A stretch of 34,862 nucleotides of DNA from Phycisphaerae bacterium (lineage in GTDB: Bacteria; Planctomycetota; Phycisphaerae; SM23-33): positions 1 to 34,862 of the forward strand of contig JADHXQ010000050.1 of assembly GCA_016782885.1 (NCBI GenBank), in the 5' to 3' direction. Both the position numbers and the translations under genes were made by a program. Every line of letters begins with the position of its first letter. Position 1 is the stretch's first letter. Positions 32,187-34,862 of the stretch are shown here, one piece after another. The notes under the pieces are model-generated. The model was not told the origin of the DNA. It saw only the letters and a list, made by a program, of their open reading frames with translations, and made no database searches.

Positions 32187-32215
32187 TTGAACCATAACTC
32201 GCAGAGGTCTTTAAT
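32187..32215 (+). promoter_or_regulatory. Promoter candidate for the cpaF-like gene
   Basis: TTGAAC (32187-32192), a 17-base spacer and TTTAAT (32210-32215). The -10 ends 6 bases before the ATG at 32222, which predicts a leaderless message; the AGAGG at 32203-32207 is too far (14 bases) to be a good ribosome-binding site. Confidence 0.45.
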
Positions 32216-32221
32216 AGTATT

Positions 32222-33310
32222 ATGTTCTACGATTTCCCGGCAATCAAACCTATCCGCCACCTGCTGAAAGACCCTGAGATCACCGAGATCATGATCAACG
32301 GGCACGGGCAGGTCTTCGTCGAACGCAACGGCAAGATGGTCCTGGACGAAATGAAGTTCGCCGATGACGACCAGGTCCGCGCGCTTATCGACCGCATGGT
32401 CGAGCCCTCCGGGCGGTCGATAACCACCGCCGCGCCGTTCGTGGACTGCCGCCTGCCCGATGGTACGCGCGTAAACGTGGTAGTGCCCCCCATAGCCGTC
32501 AGCGGTCCTACCGTGACGATCCGGAAATTCACCAGGACGCTGACAGGCGTCGAAGACCTGATAGCCTGTCGCACGCTGTCGCGCCGGATGGCCGATCTGC
32601 TCTGCGCGTCAGTCCGCGCGCGTTTGAACATCATCTTTTCCGGCGCCACGGGTACGGGCAAAACCACCACGCTGGGTATCCTGTCAAACAGCATACCCGA
32701 GGGCGAGCGCATCATCACCATCGAGGACACCGCCGAACTGGACCTTCAAAAGCAGCACGTGGTGAGCCTCGAATCCCGCCCGCCGAACTCCGAGGGCAAG
32801 GGAGAAATCGTGCTGTCGCAACTGGTCCGAAACGCGCTGCGAATGAGGCCCACGCGGATAATCATGGGCGAAATACGCGGCGACGAAGCGCTCGATATGA
32901 TCCAGGCCATCGCCACCGGTCATGACGGCTGCCTGTCGGTAATGCACGCGTCTTCTCCGCGCGATGCGATTTCACGCCTGGAGATGATGGCGCTGTCGCG
33001 CGGGCTAATGCTGCCATTGTGGGCAATCCACAGGCAGATATCGGTGGCGATAGACCTGATCGTCCAGCACGAACTGTTCCTCGACGGCGTACGCCGGATA
33101 ACGCACATTACGCAGGTTCGAGGCGTGGAGGACGATACTATCGAACTTCGCAATATCTTCGAGTATTCCCGCCTGGGCCAGGACCCCTCAGGCCGGCAGA
33201 GGGGACAATGGATGTGCCACGGCGTCGAGTCCGACTTCCTGCCCAAGTTCGACAAGATCGGCCTGGCAGTCCCCGCCGATGTGTTCAACGTCGGCCCGGA
33301 ACCGGCTTAG
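32222..33310 (+). CDS. cpaF: CpaF/VirB11-type secretion ATPase
   Basis: 362 residues. An N-terminal PAS-like half ([33 protein letters not shown]) is followed by the RecA-like half: Walker [10 protein letters not shown] (141-149), Asp box EDTAEL (168-173), Walker [12 protein letters not shown] (212-222) and His box [15 protein letters not shown] (232-246). These enzymes power Tad/Flp pilus assembly, type IV secretion or related systems from the cytoplasmic face of the inner membrane. It is shorter than typical CpaF (about 430-480) because the N-terminal extension is missing. The gene stands alone: no TadB/C, prepilin, secretin or CpaE gene is near. The last 40 residues are atypical and Cys/Trp-containing. 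The role is therefore uncertain. Confidence 0.9.
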   Translation: MFYDFPAIKPIRHLLKDPEITEIMINGHGQVFVERNGKMVLDEMKFADDDQVRALIDRMVEPSGRSITTAAPFVDCRLPDGTRVNVVVPPIAVSGPTVTIRKFTRTLTGVEDLIACRTLSRRMADLLCASVRARLNIIFSGATGTGKTTTLGILSNSIPEGERIITIEDTAELDLQKQHVVSLESRPPNSEGKGEIVLSQLVRNALRMRPTRIIMGEIRGDEALDMIQAIATGHDGCLSVMHASSPRDAISRLEMMALSRGLMLPLWAIHRQISVAIDLIVQHELFLDGVRRITHITQVRGVEDDTIELRNIFEYSRLGQDPSGRQRGQWMCHGVESDFLPKFDKIGLAVPADVFNVGPEPA

Positions 33311-33781
33311 GCCGGTGATCCCGCCGGCGGGAAAATTGGGCGTTCCTTGTTGGTCTGCCAGGCGGATTGATCCGTCGCCGCTTGTCACAATTGGTTCACA
33401 CCTGTCACAGCGTGATCCAGCGGCCGGGAAAGGGGTACTGGTTATCCACACCATGAATTGTGCGAGATGGAGGGAGGGGGGAATGTCTTGTGAAGGCGGG
33501 TGTTAGATGTATGCGCCGCGTCCGTGGGGTGGCGGTCGGGATGACCGGCCGCGGTCTGGGGGGAGGTTCACACCTGTCGGGACTGTGAACCTGCTCGCCG
33601 CGTCTGATCGGTCGCCTTGCCAAGCAGTCTGACCAGCGCGACTGGATACTACGTTATGGCTTGGCTGTCAAGTGCAGATATTATAATTGATAATTTAAGG
33701 GCTGACCCCGGCGAAGCCGAGCGGTATTGGGGTTAGAGGTTATATGTTAGCGTCTCAGGCGTTACGGCCCTTCGACTTTGC
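33311..33781. other. Non-coding gap with direct and inverted repeats
   Basis: No convincing gene on either strand. GGTTCACACCTGTC occurs twice (33393-33406 and 33565-33578); TGTCACA occurs at 33383-33389 and 33403-33409, 20 bases apart. AGGTTCACA (33564-33572) and TGTGAACCT (33584-33592) form a perfect 9-bp inverted repeat around 11 bases. CCCGCCGGCGGG follows cpaF closely (about 33319-33330) but has no T-tract on the plus strand. 33650-33700 is AT-rich. Confidence 0.6.
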
Positions 33782-34862
33782 TCAGGATCTACGGCGGCGG
33801 TGCCTCAGCAGCACTCCGATGCCGCCCATCGCCAGCAGCATCATCGTGCCGGGCTCGGGAGTGGGTGTGAGACCTTCCAGGACCAATGCGAACCCATGGC
33901 CAGAATTAGCATCCACCTCAGCAAGAACGAGGCCGTCCCACGTCCAGCCCAGACCATCAGGCGAGAGTATCTCGATCTTCGCGAGATCAAAGGTGATCCC
34001 GGTCTTTGCCCAGAACAACTCGACATCCACGCCCGCGGCGGCGCCGGCGCCGCCGGCGCCGCCATCGACGAGTTGGATCGTGACGCCATCTCCCAGGGTC
34101 ACTGTTCCGCTGACACGTGTGGTGTCCCCCTCCCAGTAATCAATAGTATTCGCGGGATCCTTTGTGAACGACCACTCGAAAGTTGCCGCATCATCGGTTC
34201 CCTCGCCAGTGTCGCCGGCAAGCGTCAAATTGGTGTCGGACGGGTCGCCCCAAAAAAGGTCGCCCACCGAGGAGGTGCCATTACCGGCGCGGAGCGTGCC
34301 GCCTGCGCCTACCGTTATCGTCACGTCATTACCTGCCGCCGCCGTTGCCGGCGAGAATATCTGCGCCCCGTCGTCGCCCATCGCCAGCGTTCCGCCAACA
34401 TCCACATTCAGTCCGCCCATGGAAAGCACACCGTTGACGTCGAGCGTCCCGCCGTCGCCGACGTTTACATCGTCGGTCACCGCCAGCGTTCCGCCTGAGG
34501 CGATCTCCACGGTTGCGGTCGTGGTGCCCGGGGTGAGGGAGATGATCTCCAGCGAACCTGCCGGACCTTCCGGCGTTCCGCTTACGTCCGTCGAAACGGT
34601 CGCCGTACCGGAATTAACGATCATTTCCATATCGGCGAGCGGCACGCCGTAGCTCCCTCCGCCATCGGTGGTCCAGTTAGCGGTGGTCCAGTTGGCGATT
34701 TCATCCGTTCGCCACATCATTGCCTCGGGGATGATGTCGGCGTTGTAGTTACCCAGAATCTCGGCGGGCGTCAGCACGGCGTCGTAGACGCGGATGATGT
34801 TGAACTGCCCGTCGAAGGATTCGTTCTGACCTCCTGCTCGCTGGCCAAACAGCGTCTGGGTA
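33782..34862 (-). CDS. LamG and PEP-CTERM surface protein (5' end beyond the window)
   Basis: At least 360 residues; the frame stays open to the right edge, so the N terminus is missing. A GTG at 34777 is not taken as the start because the residues before it (FDGQFNIIRVYDAVLTPAEI) are the closing strands of a LamG/concanavalin-like domain. A WTTANWTTDGGG segment and a run of beta-helix-like repeats follow (GGTLAVTDDVNVGDGGTLDV, GLNVDVGGTLAMG), typical of autotransporter-like planctomycete proteins. The C terminus is a PEP-CTERM tail: PEPGTMMLLAMGGIGVLL then RHRRRRS. The protein is expected at the cell surface after exosortase cleavage. Its stop lies within TTCGACTTTGCTCAGGAT (33771-33788). 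A GC-rich near-palindrome around 34037-34063 simply encodes a Gly/Ala stretch. Confidence 0.85.
   Translation of the reverse strand, partial: TQTLFGQRAGGQNESFDGQFNIIRVYDAVLTPAEILGNYNADIIPEAMMWRTDEIANWTTANWTTDGGGSYGVPLADMEMIVNSGTATVSTDVSGTPEGPAGSLEIISLTPGTTTATVEIASGGTLAVTDDVNVGDGGTLDVNGVLSMGGLNVDVGGTLAMGDDGAQIFSPATAAAGNDVTITVGAGGTLRAGNGTSSVGDLFWGDPSDTNLTLAGDTGEGTDDAATFEWSFTKDPANTIDYWEGDTTRVSGTVTLGDGVTIQLVDGGAGGAGAAAGVDVELFWAKTGITFDLAKIEILSPDGLGWTWDGLVLAEVDANSGHGFALVLEGLTPTPEPGTMMLLAMGGIGVLLRHRRRRS

Noticed and set aside
33442-33450. Consensus DnaA box TTATCCACA, possible replication origin
   Set aside because: It is a single box; no second box, AT-rich unwinding region or dnaA/dnaN gene is nearby. 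One 9-base match in 35 kb is weak evidence.
34037-34063. GC-rich near-palindrome
   Set aside because: It lies inside the PEP-CTERM coding frame and is explained by GGC/GCC codons for a Gly/Ala stretch.
1-34862. CRISPR array, tRNA or rRNA genes, insertion-sequence transposases
   Set aside because: No regularly spaced repeats, no cloverleaf or rRNA-like stretch and no transposase-like protein was found on reading both strands; short or divergent tRNAs could still be missed without a search program.

Overview
The window looks like part of the chromosome of an uncultured planctomycete, most likely of the Phycisphaerae type, probably with an anaerobic or microaerobic life. The evidence is the gene set: HzsA-related propeller/cytochrome c proteins, a Tat-exported sulfatase, Tat-exported Gfo/Idh/MocA proteins, a HEAT-repeat lipo-/exoprotein type, PEP-CTERM proteins ending in an Arg-rich tail, an EF-G of the spirochete/planctomycete type, and oxygen-sensitive enzymes (Fe-S serine dehydratase, tungsten-type aldehyde ferredoxin oxidoreductase). 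GC is high throughout except in a few intergenic stretches.

Layout. 1-5893 (+): the 3' end of an unidentified gene, then two tandem HzsA-related secreted diheme proteins. 5903-6237: a gene-free element made of two inverted copies of a hairpin-bearing repeat. 6321-19292 (+): a tight run of eight genes: Fe-S serine dehydratase, OCD/mu-crystallin-family protein, AOR, DapA-family lyase, Gfo/Idh/MocA oxidoreductase, HEAT-repeat protein, sulfatase and a third HzsA-related protein. The first four look like a cytoplasmic catabolic module; the last four carry export signals. 19297-21390 (-): fusA, convergent with the run. 21692-23761 (+): secreted LamG plus beta-propeller glycosidase-like protein.

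23761-29604 is an accessory zone around one housekeeping gene, rlmKL: a hicAB toxin-antitoxin cassette bracketed by 23-bp direct repeats, a DUF4143-type AAA ATPase behind a highly palindromic promoter, a PEP-CTERM protein, and a broken zeta-toxin-like kinase still next to its intact small partner. REP-like hairpin repeats mark its edges.

29619-32049 (-): a two-gene operon of a Tat-exported Gfo/Idh/MocA protein and a Tat-exported sugar isomerase/epimerase-like TIM barrel. 32222-33310 (+): an orphan CpaF/VirB11-type ATPase. 33311-33781: non-coding with direct and inverted repeats. 33782 to the right edge (-): a LamG/PEP-CTERM surface protein cut by the window edge.

A recurring theme is that several single genes (hicA, rlmKL, the AAA ATPase, cpaF) lack a Shine-Dalgarno sequence and have a good -10 element just before the ATG, which predicts leaderless mRNAs, whereas the operon genes have clear Shine-Dalgarno sequences. 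No tRNA, rRNA, CRISPR array or transposase gene was seen.
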